A stretch of DNA of 64,000 nt from Actinomycetales bacterium JB111 (GCA_900163555.1 FUHX01000012.1:1-64000); one strand, 5' to 3'. Counted from the stretch's first letter, positions 19,498 through 28,066 are shown. Notes: generated by a model from the sequence alone, not told the origin. Numbers and translations are program-made.

Positions 19498-20118
19498 ATG
19501 ACGCAACAGAACGGTGGATGGAACGCTGCGCCCCAGGGCGGACAGCCCGGCTACGGCGCGCCCCAGGGCGGCCAGCCCGGGTACGGGGCTCCGCAGGGTG
19601 GGCAGCCCGGGTACGGGGCGCCTCAGGGCGGGTACGGACAGCAGACCGCCTACGGCGCGGCCGGGGGCTACGGCCAGGGCGACTACGGCGCCACCGGCCC
19701 GAAGCGGTCGACCCCCGTCGCGGGATGGATCATCCTCGTCGGCGCGATCGTCGCCGCGGTCGGCTGCTTCCTGCCCTGGGCGTCGGCATTCGGACAGAGC
19801 GTCAACGGCATGGAGTCCAGCGAGGCCGGCTCGAACGACGGCGTGATCTTCCTGCCGGTCGCGATCGTCGTCGCGGTCCTGGGTGTGCTCATCGGTGTCC
19901 GCCAGGGCCGGCTGTGGGCGCCGATCGTGGCGCTCCTCGGCGGCGCGTTCCTGGCCGGGTTCGGCGCCGTGGACCTGGTCGACATCATGGACACGGTCGA
20001 CCAGTCCGCCGGATACCTGGAGCTCGGGATGGGTGTTCCTGGCGTCGTCGGTGGCGGTGGCCTCATCGTCGTCGGCTCGCTCATCGGCCTCTTCTCCCGG
20101 AAGCCCGCCAAGGGCTGA
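19498..20118 (+). CDS. Membrane protein with PQGGQPGYGA repeats
   Basis: This 206-residue protein starts with a disordered Gln/Gly/Tyr/Pro region in which PQGGQPGYGA is repeated three to four times (residues about 12-50). Four hydrophobic segments follow (GWIILVGAIVAAVGCFLPWA, IFLPVAIVVAVLGVLIGV, LWAPIVALLGGAFLAGFGAV, GGGGLIVVGSLIGLF). It resembles the next gene in layout, so the two may be diverged paralogues. Function unknown. Confidence 0.7.
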   Translation: MTQQNGGWNAAPQGGQPGYGAPQGGQPGYGAPQGGQPGYGAPQGGYGQQTAYGAAGGYGQGDYGATGPKRSTPVAGWIILVGAIVAAVGCFLPWASAFGQSVNGMESSEAGSNDGVIFLPVAIVVAVLGVLIGVRQGRLWAPIVALLGGAFLAGFGAVDLVDIMDTVDQSAGYLELGMGVPGVVGGGGLIVVGSLIGLFSRKPAKG

Positions 20119-20139
20119 CCGCGTACAACCCCTCCCCGT

Positions 20140-20159
20140 AGGCCCCGATCGTGGGGCCT
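20140..20159 (+). terminator. Short hairpin terminator
   Basis: AGGCCCC (20140-20146) pairs with GGGGCCT (20153-20159) around a 6-nt loop, 21 nt after the preceding stop. Confidence 0.55.
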
Positions 20160-20176
20160 GTGGATAACTTCTGGCC

Positions 20177-20234
20177 GAGCGCCCTCCGCTCGCTACCGTC
20201 GAGATCTCGAAGGTAGTGACCGCGGAGGGCGCTC
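20177..20234. repeat. Extended interrupted palindrome upstream of a membrane-protein gene
   Basis: GAGCGCCCTCCGC (20177-20189) pairs perfectly with 20222-20234. Pairing resumes inside as TCGCTACC against GGTAGTGA with one mismatch, around a central TCGAGATCTCGA. It ends 34 bp before the start of the next gene and could be an operator or a cruciform/attenuator. Confidence 0.65.
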
Positions 20235-20268
20235 GCGCATGTGGTGGGCACGGGGAGGGTGATCACGT

Positions 20269-21111
20269 ATGGGACCGGACGAAAATGGAGCTGAGGGTGG
20301 GTCGGGTGGTTGGCGTCCGGCGGACGGTGAGCAGGGGTGGACCGGGGCGGCCTCGGACTCGCGATGGCCTGCGACGAACACTGCACCGGGCGCGCCCGGC
20401 TGGCCCGGGGTGGGTCCGGAACCCGGTTGGCCCGAGGCGAGCGCGGGTGAGGGCGTGCCCGCATGGCCCGCTCCCGGTGCGGAACCGGGTTGGTCCGCGG
20501 CGGGTACGGGGCCGGGGGCACCCGTGCAGGCTTCCCTCGCGACCGGCCTACCTCCGTGGGGTCCGGTGCCGGGCCTCGGGCCCTGGCCGAGTCACGGTGA
20601 CGTGCCGTCCGGCTCGAGCATCCGGGCAATCAAGCCGTCCCGCGGCTGGCCCGTCCTCTGTCTCGCTCTCGCGCTGGTCGGAGCCTGCCTGACCCCCTGG
20701 GCAATCCTGGTCAGCCCGACGACCGACGTGACGCCCGGCATCCCGATGTTCGAGCCGGAACGCTGGGCGATCGGAGTGCTGTCGGCGGCGCTGCTCGTGC
20801 TGTCTGCGCTCGTGGTCCTCGGCTACGGCCGGACCTACCAGGCGATCGTTGCGGTCGTCGTCTCGGCCCTGGCCCTTCCGTTCGCCGCCTCCGCTGCTCT
20901 CGCCGGCGCCCTCGAGGGGTGGGCGAGCTCCATGGGTGCGTGGTCGCGGAGCGAGACCGACACGTGGGTGGAGGTCACCGGCATGCCGACGCTCGTCGTG
21001 CTCCTCGTGATCGCAGCCGTGGTGATGTCGAGCATCATGCTGGCGTCGACCCGCCTGCGCGGGCCGGCCCCGAAGCTGTTCAGGCGCCGCCCGCGAGTTC
21101 CGGGGCGGTGA
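20269..21111 (+). CDS. Trp/Pro/Gly-rich membrane protein
   Basis: This 280-residue protein has a disordered N-terminal half (about residues 1-125) rich in W-P, G-W and P-G pairs, then four hydrophobic helices (GWPVLCLALALVGACLTPWA, AIGVLSAALLVLSALVVLGY, AIVAVVVSALALPFAASAAL, TLVVLLVIAAVVMSSIMLA). It has the same plan as the gene at 19498. The last 32 bp overlap convergent rmuC. Function unknown. Confidence 0.65.
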   Translation: MGPDENGAEGGSGGWRPADGEQGWTGAASDSRWPATNTAPGAPGWPGVGPEPGWPEASAGEGVPAWPAPGAEPGWSAAGTGPGAPVQASLATGLPPWGPVPGLGPWPSHGDVPSGSSIRAIKPSRGWPVLCLALALVGACLTPWAILVSPTTDVTPGIPMFEPERWAIGVLSAALLVLSALVVLGYGRTYQAIVAVVVSALALPFAASAALAGALEGWASSMGAWSRSETDTWVEVTGMPTLVVLLVIAAVVMSSIMLASTRLRGPAPKLFRRRPRVPGR

Positions 21112-22255
21112 AGGCGCGGACCTGGGCGTCGTCGGGTGCGATGGGGGTCGCCCCGAGCCCCTCCGCGCCGAGTGCAGACAGGGAGCGGGCGGTGACGAGG
21201 AGGCGGCTCTCGATCGAGCCGACGGCGCTGTTGTAGTGGCCGACCGCGCCCCGCAGGGACGCGCCGAGCTTCTCCACGTGCCCGACGACGACGCCCAGCC
21301 GGTCCGTGAGCGTCCGCCCGAGATCGAGGATCTCGCCGGCCTGCTCGCCGGACTGCTCCGCCACCCACACGGCGGCGACGGCGCGCAGGAGCGCGAGCAG
21401 GGAGGCAGGGGACGTGGGGGCGACGCCCTTGCGCAGGGCGTGCTCGAGGAGGCCGGGATCCGCCTCGAGCGCCGCGCCGAGCAGGGGCTCGGAGGGGATG
21501 AAGAGGACCACGAGCTCGGCGCTGCCGGGGAGGTCCGCGTGGTACGCACGGGAGGCGAGGGCGTCGACGTGGGAGCGGAGCGCCCGCGCGTGGTCGGCGA
21601 GGAGCTTCTCCCGCCGGTGCGCGGCGTCCCCGCGTGCGGCCGGATCGATCGCCGCGGCCTCGAGATAGGCGTCCATCGGGACCTTGGCGTCGACCGCGAT
21701 GGTGCGCTGACCGGGGAGCTGGACGACGACGTCGGGCCGGCCGGTCGATCCGCCCGCACCGCCGAGCGACGACGTCGTGCGCTGCTCGGCGAAGTCGACG
21801 TGCCGGAGCATGCCCGCGGCCTCGACGACCCGACGCAGCTCGACCTCGCCCCACACGCCGCGCGACGAGCGGGAGTGCAGGGCGCGGCCGAGGTCGTCGG
21901 TGGCCCGCTGCAGGGCGCGGTCCGAGCGGCGGGCCTCGGCCAGCTGTTCGTTGAGCGCCGCCTCGGCCGCTGCGCGCTCGCGGTCGAGCGCGGCGACCCG
22001 GTCACCGACCCGTTCCAGGCTCTCCCTGAGCGGCGCGATCGACCGGGCGACCTCGGCGTCCGACGCGGACCGCTGCCGCATGTCGGCGAGCTCGGCCTGG
22101 AGCATGCGGGCGCGTTCCCGGTCGACCGCGGCGGCCTCGCGCGCGCTCGCCCCGCGGCCGGCCTCGGCGGCCCCGCGGACCAGCCAGCCCATCACGACAC
22201 CGAGCGCGAGGGCCGCGCCGAGCACGAGGAGGAAGACACCTGTCCCGATCGTCAT
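21080..22255 (-). CDS. rmuC: DNA recombination protein RmuC homologue
   Basis: The 391-residue protein has an N-terminal membrane anchor (VFLLVLGAALALGVVMGWLV), a long coiled coil (about residues 35-120) and the RmuC nuclease-like domain: LHSRSSRGVWGEVELRRVVE, RPDVVVQLPGQRTIAVDAKV (restriction-fold core) and ELVVLFIPSEPLLGAAL. E. coli RmuC limits inversions between short repeats, which may matter in this repeat-rich genome. It faces ychF divergently. Confidence 0.9.
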   Translation of the reverse strand: MTIGTGVFLLVLGAALALGVVMGWLVRGAAEAGRGASAREAAAVDRERARMLQAELADMRQRSASDAEVARSIAPLRESLERVGDRVAALDRERAAAEAALNEQLAEARRSDRALQRATDDLGRALHSRSSRGVWGEVELRRVVEAAGMLRHVDFAEQRTTSSLGGAGGSTGRPDVVVQLPGQRTIAVDAKVPMDAYLEAAAIDPAARGDAAHRREKLLADHARALRSHVDALASRAYHADLPGSAELVVLFIPSEPLLGAALEADPGLLEHALRKGVAPTSPASLLALLRAVAAVWVAEQSGEQAGEILDLGRTLTDRLGVVVGHVEKLGASLRGAVGHYNSAVGSIESRLLVTARSLSALGAEGLGATPIAPDDAQVRAFTAPELAGGA

Positions 22256-22362
22256 GCCACCAACGTCTCAGGAACCGCCCACATCGCACGGGGGACGCGC
22301 GGGGTGGTCAATCACTCGTGGCGACGGTTCGCCTGGGGCCGTGCGCTGCCTAGAGTGGTTTC

Positions 22363-23448
22363 GTGGCTCTCACCATCGGAATCGCAGGCCTGCCCAACGT
22401 CGGCAAGTCGACCCTGTTCAACGCCCTCACGCGGGCGACCGTGCTCGCCGCGAACTACCCGTTCGCGACGATCGAGCCGAACGTCGGCGTCGTGCCCCTG
22501 CCCGACCCGCGGCTGAAGGTGCTCGCGGGGATCTTCGGCTCGGAGAAGATCCTTCCGGCCACGGTCTCGTTCGTGGACATCGCCGGCATCGTCAAGGGCG
22601 CCTCCGAGGGTGAGGGTCTCGGCAACCAGTTCCTTGCGAACATCCGCGAGGCGGACGCGATCTGCCAGGTCACGCGCGCATTCGCCGACCCGGACGTCGT
22701 GCACGTCGACGGTCGCGTGGATCCGGCCGCGGACATCGAGACCATCACGACCGAGCTCGTCCTCGCGGACATCCAGACCCTCGAGAAGGCGATCCCCCGC
22801 CTCGAGAAGGAGGTCCGCGCCAAGCGCGCGGACGCTGCCGTCCTGCAGACCGCGCAGGACGCGATCGAGATCCTCGAGCGAGGCGAGACCCTGTCCGCCG
22901 CCGGCGCGAAGGCGGGCCTCGACGCCGAGATCCTCTCCGAGTTCCAGCTCATGACCACCAAGCCGTTCATCTACGTCTTCAACACCGACGACGACGGACT
23001 GGCCGATGAGGAGATGCAGGCGAGGCTGCGCGAGCTCGTCGCCCCTGCGCAGGCGATCTTCCTGGACGCGAAGTTCGAGGCGGAGCTCGTGGAGCTCGAC
23101 GAGGACGAGGCCGCAGAGATGCTCTCCGAGTCCGGGCAGGAGGAGGCCGGGCTGGACCAGCTCGCGCGGGTCGGCTTCGACACCCTCGGGCTGCAGACCT
23201 ACCTCACGGCGGGACCCAAGGAGTCGCGGGCCTGGACGATCGGCAAGGGGTGGAAGGCGCCGCAGGCTGCTGGAGTCATCCACACGGACTTCGAGAAGGG
23301 CTTCATCAAGGCCGAGGTCATCAGCTTCGACGACCTCGTCGACGCCGGCTCGGTCGCTGAGGTGAAGGCACGCGGCAAGGCCCGCATGGAGGGCAAGGAC
23401 TACGTCATGCAGGACGGCGACGTGGTGGAATTCAGATTCAACGTGTAG
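22363..23448 (+). CDS. ychF: Redox-regulated ATPase YchF (Obg-related)
   Basis: This 361-residue P-loop protein has Walker A GIAGLPNVGKSTLFNALTRA at its N-terminus, DIAGIVKGASEGEGLGNQFL (switch/G3), a central coiled coil and a C-terminal TGS domain ending DGDVVEFRFNV. YchF preferentially hydrolyses ATP and acts in stress responses on ribosomes. The last codons are unusual: GAA-TTC-AGA-TTC, with EcoRI-like GAATTC and a rare AGA, whereas six downstream echoes of this end mostly use GAG-TTC-CGC. I infer that the 3' end is an insertion target and was rewritten by an incoming element. Confidence 0.96.
   Translation: MALTIGIAGLPNVGKSTLFNALTRATVLAANYPFATIEPNVGVVPLPDPRLKVLAGIFGSEKILPATVSFVDIAGIVKGASEGEGLGNQFLANIREADAICQVTRAFADPDVVHVDGRVDPAADIETITTELVLADIQTLEKAIPRLEKEVRAKRADAAVLQTAQDAIEILERGETLSAAGAKAGLDAEILSEFQLMTTKPFIYVFNTDDDGLADEEMQARLRELVAPAQAIFLDAKFEAELVELDEDEAAEMLSESGQEEAGLDQLARVGFDTLGLQTYLTAGPKESRAWTIGKGWKAPQAAGVIHTDFEKGFIKAEVISFDDLVDAGSVAEVKARGKARMEGKDYVMQDGDVVEFRFNV
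23416..23448 (+). repeat. ychF-end repeat, copy 1 (genic end of ychF)
   Basis: This is the terminal 33 nt of ychF, encoding GDVVEFRFNV and stop. It defines the left border of the array. It differs from copies 2 and 4 at synonymous positions (GAATTCAGA against GAGTTCCGC). Confidence 0.75.
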
Positions 23449-23491
23449 AACCGCCACTGACCAGGCGTTCTAGGTTCGCGGTTCGAGGCTC

Positions 23492-24122
23492 TCACCCCAC
23501 GAATGCGATTCAATTGCCGTCCGGATCTCGAACGATGAAGCCGGTGCCTCCCCACGCCTGTTTGGTACAGCTTCTGTACGATCTCGACGCTCGTTGCCCG
23601 GTACTCGGAGTACAGCTCGCGAACACTGGGCGCGTCGATGTACGCCATGATCAGCCCCTCCTTCCGCGCGGCATTAACGTCGAACACCGACTCATGCACG
23701 AGCTTCAGGTGCAGCCGCGCGCCGTCCCGTGAGACCGCTCCGTAGAACGGCGGGCTCCCGTGGAGGAAGTCGATCCGAAATCCGAGCTGGTCCCGATAGA
23801 ACGCAGTCGAAGCGTTGACATCGGCGACGTGGAGCACCGGCGTACTGAAGAGGGTCGCGGTCTCTCCCTGTTCCGATCGTTCGCCGACGGAAGGGGCGGC
23901 GTCGGCGCTCATCTTCAAGTCGGCCCAATCGGCGCACCCCGCTTCGAGAGCGATGATCTCCTGGACCTCGTGGAGGGGGAATGGCAAGGCGAGCGCCCCA
24001 CGGTCGGTCAGTGCCCGATAGCGGACGAGCTGCCGGATGCGACCGCCGATCGAATGGTTGCCCTCTCGATGCCAGCGGACCAGCAGTTTTGCCTGCTTCT
24101 TGTAGGTGTCGATCGTGGGCGT
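23492..24122 (-). pseudogene. Decayed VOC/glyoxalase-family gene
   Basis: Reading on the minus strand gives PTIDTYKKQAKLLVRWHREG..., an N-terminal helical region, then a VOC domain (LFSTPVLHVADVNASTAFYR, DFLHGSPPFYGAV). Near 23560, at an AAA run, the frame slips; the expected ending WGGTGFIVRDPDGN is in another frame and is followed by an in-frame TGA (23510-23512) before IAFVG-stop. The likely start codon is ACG (24120-24122) just after GAAGAAGGAG, presumably a mutated ATG. Three independent lesions mark it as a pseudogene. Composition is less GC-rich than the backbone. Confidence 0.75.
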
Positions 24123-24483
24123 GGCTCCTTCTTCCGAAGAGACGTAGGTGGGCCTAGCCCTTTCGGCCCTTGTGCCGTTGCGTCCTACGACCGGGAGTGT
24201 CCCGCGCCTACGTCGTAGAAGCTACCACGGGGTGTCTGTCGCGACGGCGTGAGCAGTCCTCGCTTGAAGCGGCTCTAGGCCGCGGGCCCTCGGGAACGCT
24301 GGACTCGGTGAGGCGGAGGATCGTCCAGAGGTTGGTCCGTGCCGGAACGCGGTGGAGTTCCGCTTCAACGACTGACCGAACTCATCAGTGATGGCCCGGC
24401 TGCAGGAGTGGCCGGACCATTCTTCTATGGCCCTTTGTGTGCGCTCGCAGAGGCTCATTGCTGACTGATCGATGTGCGCTTTG
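24123..24483. other. Non-coding stretch holding ychF-end copy 2
   Basis: This 361-bp stretch is less GC-rich and has no credible gene. It contains the promoter side of the decayed VOC gene, the ychF-end repeat at 24339-24375 and the sequence leading to the merR promoter. Confidence 0.5.
24339..24375 (+). repeat. ychF-end repeat, copy 2
   Basis: 37 nt from GTGCCGGAA to a TGA stop; the core GTGGAGTTCCGCTTCAAC would encode VEFRFN in the ychF register. It matches copy 4 at 32 of 37 positions. Confidence 0.75.
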
Positions 24484-24505
24484 ACCTTGCGCTTTAGGGC
24501 AAGGT
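24484..24505 (+). promoter_or_regulatory. MerR-type promoter/operator
   Basis: TTGACC (24481-24486, -35) overlaps a dyad ACCTTGC (24484-24490) / GCAAGGT (24499-24505) with an 8-bp spacer, typical of MerR-family binding sites within a promoter spacer. It precedes the broken merR gene and is presumably autoregulatory. Confidence 0.7.
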
Positions 24506-24531
24506 TCAACGTGGGTGGCGGAGCAGATGAG

Positions 24532-24811
24532 ATGCGGATCGGTGAGCTCGCGAAGCGTTCAGGCGTGACGGTGAAGGCCGTGCGCTACTACGAGAGCCTC
24601 GGCTTGATCGAGTCTGAGATTGCCCAACGGCTACCGAGACTACCGCGAAGAGGACATGCGTGCGGTGGCCGAGGTTCGTGGCCTCGCTGCGGCCGGCCTC
24701 ACGGCGCGTCAGGCGATCCCGTTCCTGGAGTGTCTTTCGCTTGGCCATGAGTATGGCGACGACTGCGTGTCCTCACTGGCGGTCTATCGCGACGCCATTG
24801 CTGAGATTGAT
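24532..24811 (+). pseudogene. MerR family regulator, frameshifted and cut by an IS
   Basis: The start MRIGELAKRSGVTVKAVRYY (HTH and wing of MerR) runs to about 24615. A one-base slip then moves the frame, and the protein continues as LPNGYRDYREEDMRAVAEVR and TARQAIPFLECLSLGHEYGD to AEID. There an ISL3-family element is inserted, with the 8-bp duplication AGATTGAT at 24804-24811 and 26259-26266. Sequence after the IS (26267 to about 26396) probably holds the lost 3' part but shows no intact frame. The gene has at least two lesions. Confidence 0.8.
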
Positions 24812-26258
24812 GGCTCTTCGCAGTTGAGGGTGTAGTCGGGTCGCGGTCGAGGCAGGTGCTGGGCGTGGCGCGTCGTTGCGGGGGTAGAGGTCGAGGTCTT
24901 CCGATGATGGGGGTTCCTACGCCTCCCATCGGGAAGACCTCGACGTGCTTGACGCTACCTTCGTGCCCCCTGATCTGACCACGTTCGCTCGCCTTGACGA
25001 GCTTGGCCTTGCCGTGATCGGGCAGCGTCTCGAACCAGGCCGGGCGGTGCTGGCCTGCCGGGTGCTGGAGCCCGACGGCTGGTGCCACCGGTGCGGCTGC
25101 GAGGGTGTTCCCAGGGACACGGTCACGCGGCGGCTCGCGCATGAACCGTTGGGGTGGCGGCCTACGACCTTGCTGGTCACGATCCGTCGTTACCGGTGTA
25201 TCGGTTGCGGGCACGTGTGGCGCCAGGACACCACCGCTGCGGCGGAGCCGCGGGCGAAGCTCTCCCGCCGGGGTCTGCGTTGGGCGCTGGCGGCCGTCGT
25301 GGTCCAGCACCTGACCATCGCTCGGGTCGCCGAAGGGCTCGGTGTGGCGTGGAACACCGCGAACAGCGCGGTCCTGGCCGAAGGGCGCCGGGTCCTGATC
25401 GACGACCCGGGCCGCTACGACAACGTGGCTGTGATCGGGGTCGACGAGCATGTGTGGCGGCATACCCGCCGCGGGGACCGCTACGTCACCGTGGTGATCG
25501 ATCTGACCCCGATCCGCGACGGGACCGGCCCGTCGCGGCTGCTGGACATGGTTCCGGGCCGCTCGAAACAGGTCTTCAAGCAGTGGCTCACCGACCGCCC
25601 CCAGGCCTGGCGGGACGCGGTCGAGGTCGTGGCGATGGACGGCTTCACCGGCTTCAAGACCGCCACGACCGAGGAGCTTCCCGACGCGGTCGCGGTGATG
25701 GATCCGTTCCACGTCGTTCGTCTCGCCGGTGACGCGATGGATCGGTGCCGCAGGCGCGTCCAGCAAGACCTCCACGGCCACCGCGGCCGCTGCGGTGACC
25801 CGCTCTACGCCTCCCGGCGGACCCTGCACACCGGTGCCGACCTCCTCACCGAAAAGCAGAACCAGCGGCTCGATGTGCTGTTCGGCGTCGACGAGCACGC
25901 CGCCGTCGAGGCCACCTGGGCCGTCTACCAGCAAATGATCGCCGCCTACCGCCACCCCGACCGGCCGCGCGGACGGGCACTGATGACCGCGCTGATCCAG
26001 GCAGTCGGCCACGGTGTTCCCGCCGCCCTCTCCGAGATCGTCACGCTCGGGCGGACCCTGAAGAAACGCGCCGCCGACGTGCTCGCCTACTTCGACCGCC
26101 CCGGCACCAGCAACGGCCCCACCGAGGCCCTGAACGGCCGGCTCGAACACCTGCGCGGCTCGGCCCTCGGCTTCCGGAACCTGACCAACTATGTCGCGCG
26201 GTCCCTCCTGGAGACCGGCGGATTCAGACCCCAACTACACCCTCGATTGTGAAGAGCC
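24812..26258 (+). mobile_element. Complete ISL3-family insertion sequence
   Basis: The element is 1447 bp. Terminal inverted repeats of about 30 bp (24812-24840 and 26229-26258) begin GGCTCTTC and share GAGGGTGTAGT. The flanking 8-bp direct repeats AGATTGAT (24804-24811 and 26259-26266) are exact, as expected for ISL3 transposition, so insertion is recent and the element appears intact. It encodes one transposase and interrupts merR. Confidence 0.95.
24945..26252 (+). CDS. ISL3 family transposase
   Basis: This 435-residue protein has an N-terminal zinc-finger region (WCHRCGCEGVPRD and YRCIGCGHVWRQD), a helix-turn-helix, and the DDE catalytic core of the DDE_Tnp_ISL3 family: VIGVDEHVWRHTRRGDRYVT, VVAMDGFTGFKTA, VMDPFHVVRLAGDAMDRCRR and GPTEALNGRLEHLRGSALGF. 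It spans nearly the whole element and its 3' end lies in the right inverted repeat. No disruption is seen, so the IS may be active. Confidence 0.95.
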   Translation: MLDATFVPPDLTTFARLDELGLAVIGQRLEPGRAVLACRVLEPDGWCHRCGCEGVPRDTVTRRLAHEPLGWRPTTLLVTIRRYRCIGCGHVWRQDTTAAAEPRAKLSRRGLRWALAAVVVQHLTIARVAEGLGVAWNTANSAVLAEGRRVLIDDPGRYDNVAVIGVDEHVWRHTRRGDRYVTVVIDLTPIRDGTGPSRLLDMVPGRSKQVFKQWLTDRPQAWRDAVEVVAMDGFTGFKTATTEELPDAVAVMDPFHVVRLAGDAMDRCRRRVQQDLHGHRGRCGDPLYASRRTLHTGADLLTEKQNQRLDVLFGVDEHAAVEATWAVYQQMIAAYRHPDRPRGRALMTALIQAVGHGVPAALSEIVTLGRTLKKRAADVLAYFDRPGTSNGPTEALNGRLEHLRGSALGFRNLTNYVARSLLETGGFRPQLHPRL

Positions 26259-26396
26259 AGATTGATCGTGCCGACCGGGGACGAGATCGCTGCTTGGCCA
26301 GGCGGCGAAGTCGATCTGCGCGGTCGCGCTTGGCGAACGACGGCCAAAGATCATCGATGCTTACCTGTGTGCAACGACCGAAAGGTTGTCACCTGC

Positions 26397-26429
26397 GGCG
26401 ACGCGGTGGAGTTTCCGCTTTTCGCGTGA
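26397..26429 (+). repeat. ychF-end repeat, copy 3 (degenerate)
   Basis: 33 nt beginning GGCGACGCGGTGGAGTTTCC and ending TGA. The left half matches the ychF coding form (GGCGACG-GGTGGAGTT) and the right half has drifted. Confidence 0.6.
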
Positions 26430-26522
26430 GCATTTCCTGCGGATCCGACTCGTCTCCGTATGAGGAGAGCTCGTTGCGTGTTCCCGCCAACTCATGGTTC
26501 TGGGAGTGTCGTGTGCCGGGGC

Positions 26523-27206
26523 TCAGGGCTTCTGTCCGGCGAGGCTTGTGAGCCACTCGATGAGCAATTGCGTCTGCGTCTGCCCGAGAACGTCGGGCTG
26601 GGATGCGGCGATCTCGATGGCTGTGGCCAGGGGAGCCGCGGAGCGCGCGTCAGTACCGGTGATCGCAGCGATCGTGCTTTCGCGGACCGCGGCTGAGAGC
26701 GCTGGATCGGGTTGCGCAAGGATGATCTGGCGCAGTGTGACGCCGATGTTCGTCACGAGGACATGTGCCGCGGCCTGATCTGGGGGCACGACGAGCCGGC
26801 TCTGGGCGGCAGCGCGGGCTGCGAGGTCGCGCAGGATTTCGCTGGGCCGCGACTGTGCGGCGGGGGAGTATCCGGGGCGCACTTTCCCGTACATGAGCGT
26901 GTAGAAGCCGGGGTTGGACAGGCCGAAGGAGACGTGTGCATCCCAGCCGGCCCGGATGTCCTGAATGGGGTCGCCGGAGGATTCCATCGACGCTTTCTGA
27001 CCGAGATACAGGTCGAAGCCGTGCTCGACGACGGCGTCGACGAGGCCCTGCTTCGAGCCGAAGAAGTGATACAGCGTCGGCATCTTCACTCCGACGACGT
27101 CGCACACCGCACGCAGGGAGAAGTCCTCTCCTGGGGCGGCGGCGATCAAGTCTGCCGCAGCGGCGATCAGCCGCTCTCGTGTATCGCCTCCCGCTGCACC
27201 CGTCAT
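26523..27206 (-). CDS. TetR family transcriptional regulator
   Basis: The 227-residue protein has an N-terminal HTH (RERLIAAAADLIAAAPGEDF, VCDVVGVKMPTLYHFFGSK) and a helical ligand domain (about 55-227) with FGLSNPGFYTLMYGKVRPGY, as in the TetR/WHG group. It is divergent from the SDR gene, which it probably controls. A CTGTTACAG dyad lies at 27208-27216, adjoining its start. A -10-like TACTGT about six bases before the ATG suggests a leaderless message. Confidence 0.9.
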   Translation of the reverse strand: MTGAAGGDTRERLIAAAADLIAAAPGEDFSLRAVCDVVGVKMPTLYHFFGSKQGLVDAVVEHGFDLYLGQKASMESSGDPIQDIRAGWDAHVSFGLSNPGFYTLMYGKVRPGYSPAAQSRPSEILRDLAARAAAQSRLVVPPDQAAAHVLVTNIGVTLRQIILAQPDPALSAAVRESTIAAITGTDARSAAPLATAIEIAASQPDVLGQTQTQLLIEWLTSLAGQKP

Positions 27207-27269
27207 GCTGTTACAGTAGCTCATGTAGCAGCGATACGCTGTGGCATATCGTGGACACGGAGGGATGAC

Positions 27270-28025
27270 ATGACGGACCACACGCTCACCGGCAAGAACG
27301 TCTTGATCGCTGGCGGGGCCAAGAACCTGGGAGGGCTGATCGCCCGCCAGGCCACCGAGGCCGGCGCCAACGTTGCGATCCACTACAACTCCGACGAGAC
27401 CCGCCCGGATGCCGAGCAGACCCTCGCGGCTGTCGAGGCCGCCGGTGGCAAGGGAGCGATCTTCCAGGGCGATCTCACTGTTCCGGCGAACGTCGAACGC
27501 CTCTTCGTCGAGGCCGAGGCGGCGATCGGGAAGGTCGACGTTGCGGTGAATACAGTCGGCAAGGTGCTGCGCAAGCCGATCGTCGAGACCACCGAGGCCG
27601 AGTACGACTCGATGTTCGACATCAACGCGAAGGCCGCGTACTTCTTCATCCAGGAGGCAGGCAAGCACCTCGCCGACGGCGGAAAGGTCGTCACGATCGT
27701 CACCTCCCTCCTGGCGGCGTTCACTGACGGCTACTCGACCTACGCGGGCGGGAAGTCTCCCGTGGAGCACTTCACCCGCGCCGCGGCCAAGGAGTTCGCA
27801 GGCCGCGGGATCTCCGTGACGGCCATCGCGCCGGGCCCGATGGACACGCCGTTCTTCTACGGACAGGAGACCCCGGAGCGCGTCGAGTTCCACAAGTCCC
27901 AGGGAATGGGCAACCAGCTCACCAAGATCGAGGACATCGCCCCGATCGTGCGCTTTCTCGCCACTGAGGGCTGGTGGATCACCGGCCAGACCATCCTGGC
28001 CAACGGCGGATACACCACGCGCTGA
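27270..28025 (+). CDS. Short-chain dehydrogenase/reductase
   Basis: The 251-residue Rossmann enzyme has the nucleotide loop IAGGAKNLGGLIAR, an acidic-then-Asn stretch NSDETRPDAEQ suggesting NADPH or NADH discrimination, NTVGKV (NNAG equivalent), catalytic Ser in TIVTSLLAAF and Tyr-Lys in YAGGK, and the PGPMDTPFFYG loop. The substrate is unknown. GGAGG lies before the ATG at 27270. It is the first gene of an SDR-SnoaL-like-LtrA run, divergent from TetR. Confidence 0.9.
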   Translation: MTDHTLTGKNVLIAGGAKNLGGLIARQATEAGANVAIHYNSDETRPDAEQTLAAVEAAGGKGAIFQGDLTVPANVERLFVEAEAAIGKVDVAVNTVGKVLRKPIVETTEAEYDSMFDINAKAAYFFIQEAGKHLADGGKVVTIVTSLLAAFTDGYSTYAGGKSPVEHFTRAAAKEFAGRGISVTAIAPGPMDTPFFYGQETPERVEFHKSQGMGNQLTKIEDIAPIVRFLATEGWWITGQTILANGGYTTR

Positions 28026-28066
28026 GCCGGTCATTCTGAAGTCATATCGAGAACAGGGAGAATTTG

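Noticed and set aside
24222-24509. Minus-strand frame of 95 codons over ychF-end copy 2 and the merR promoter
   Set aside because: No ribosome binding site or motif, and it covers regulatory sequence.
24532-24835. Intact MerR gene ending just inside the IS
   Set aside because: The frame must change near 24615, and the last codons come from the IS inverted repeat.
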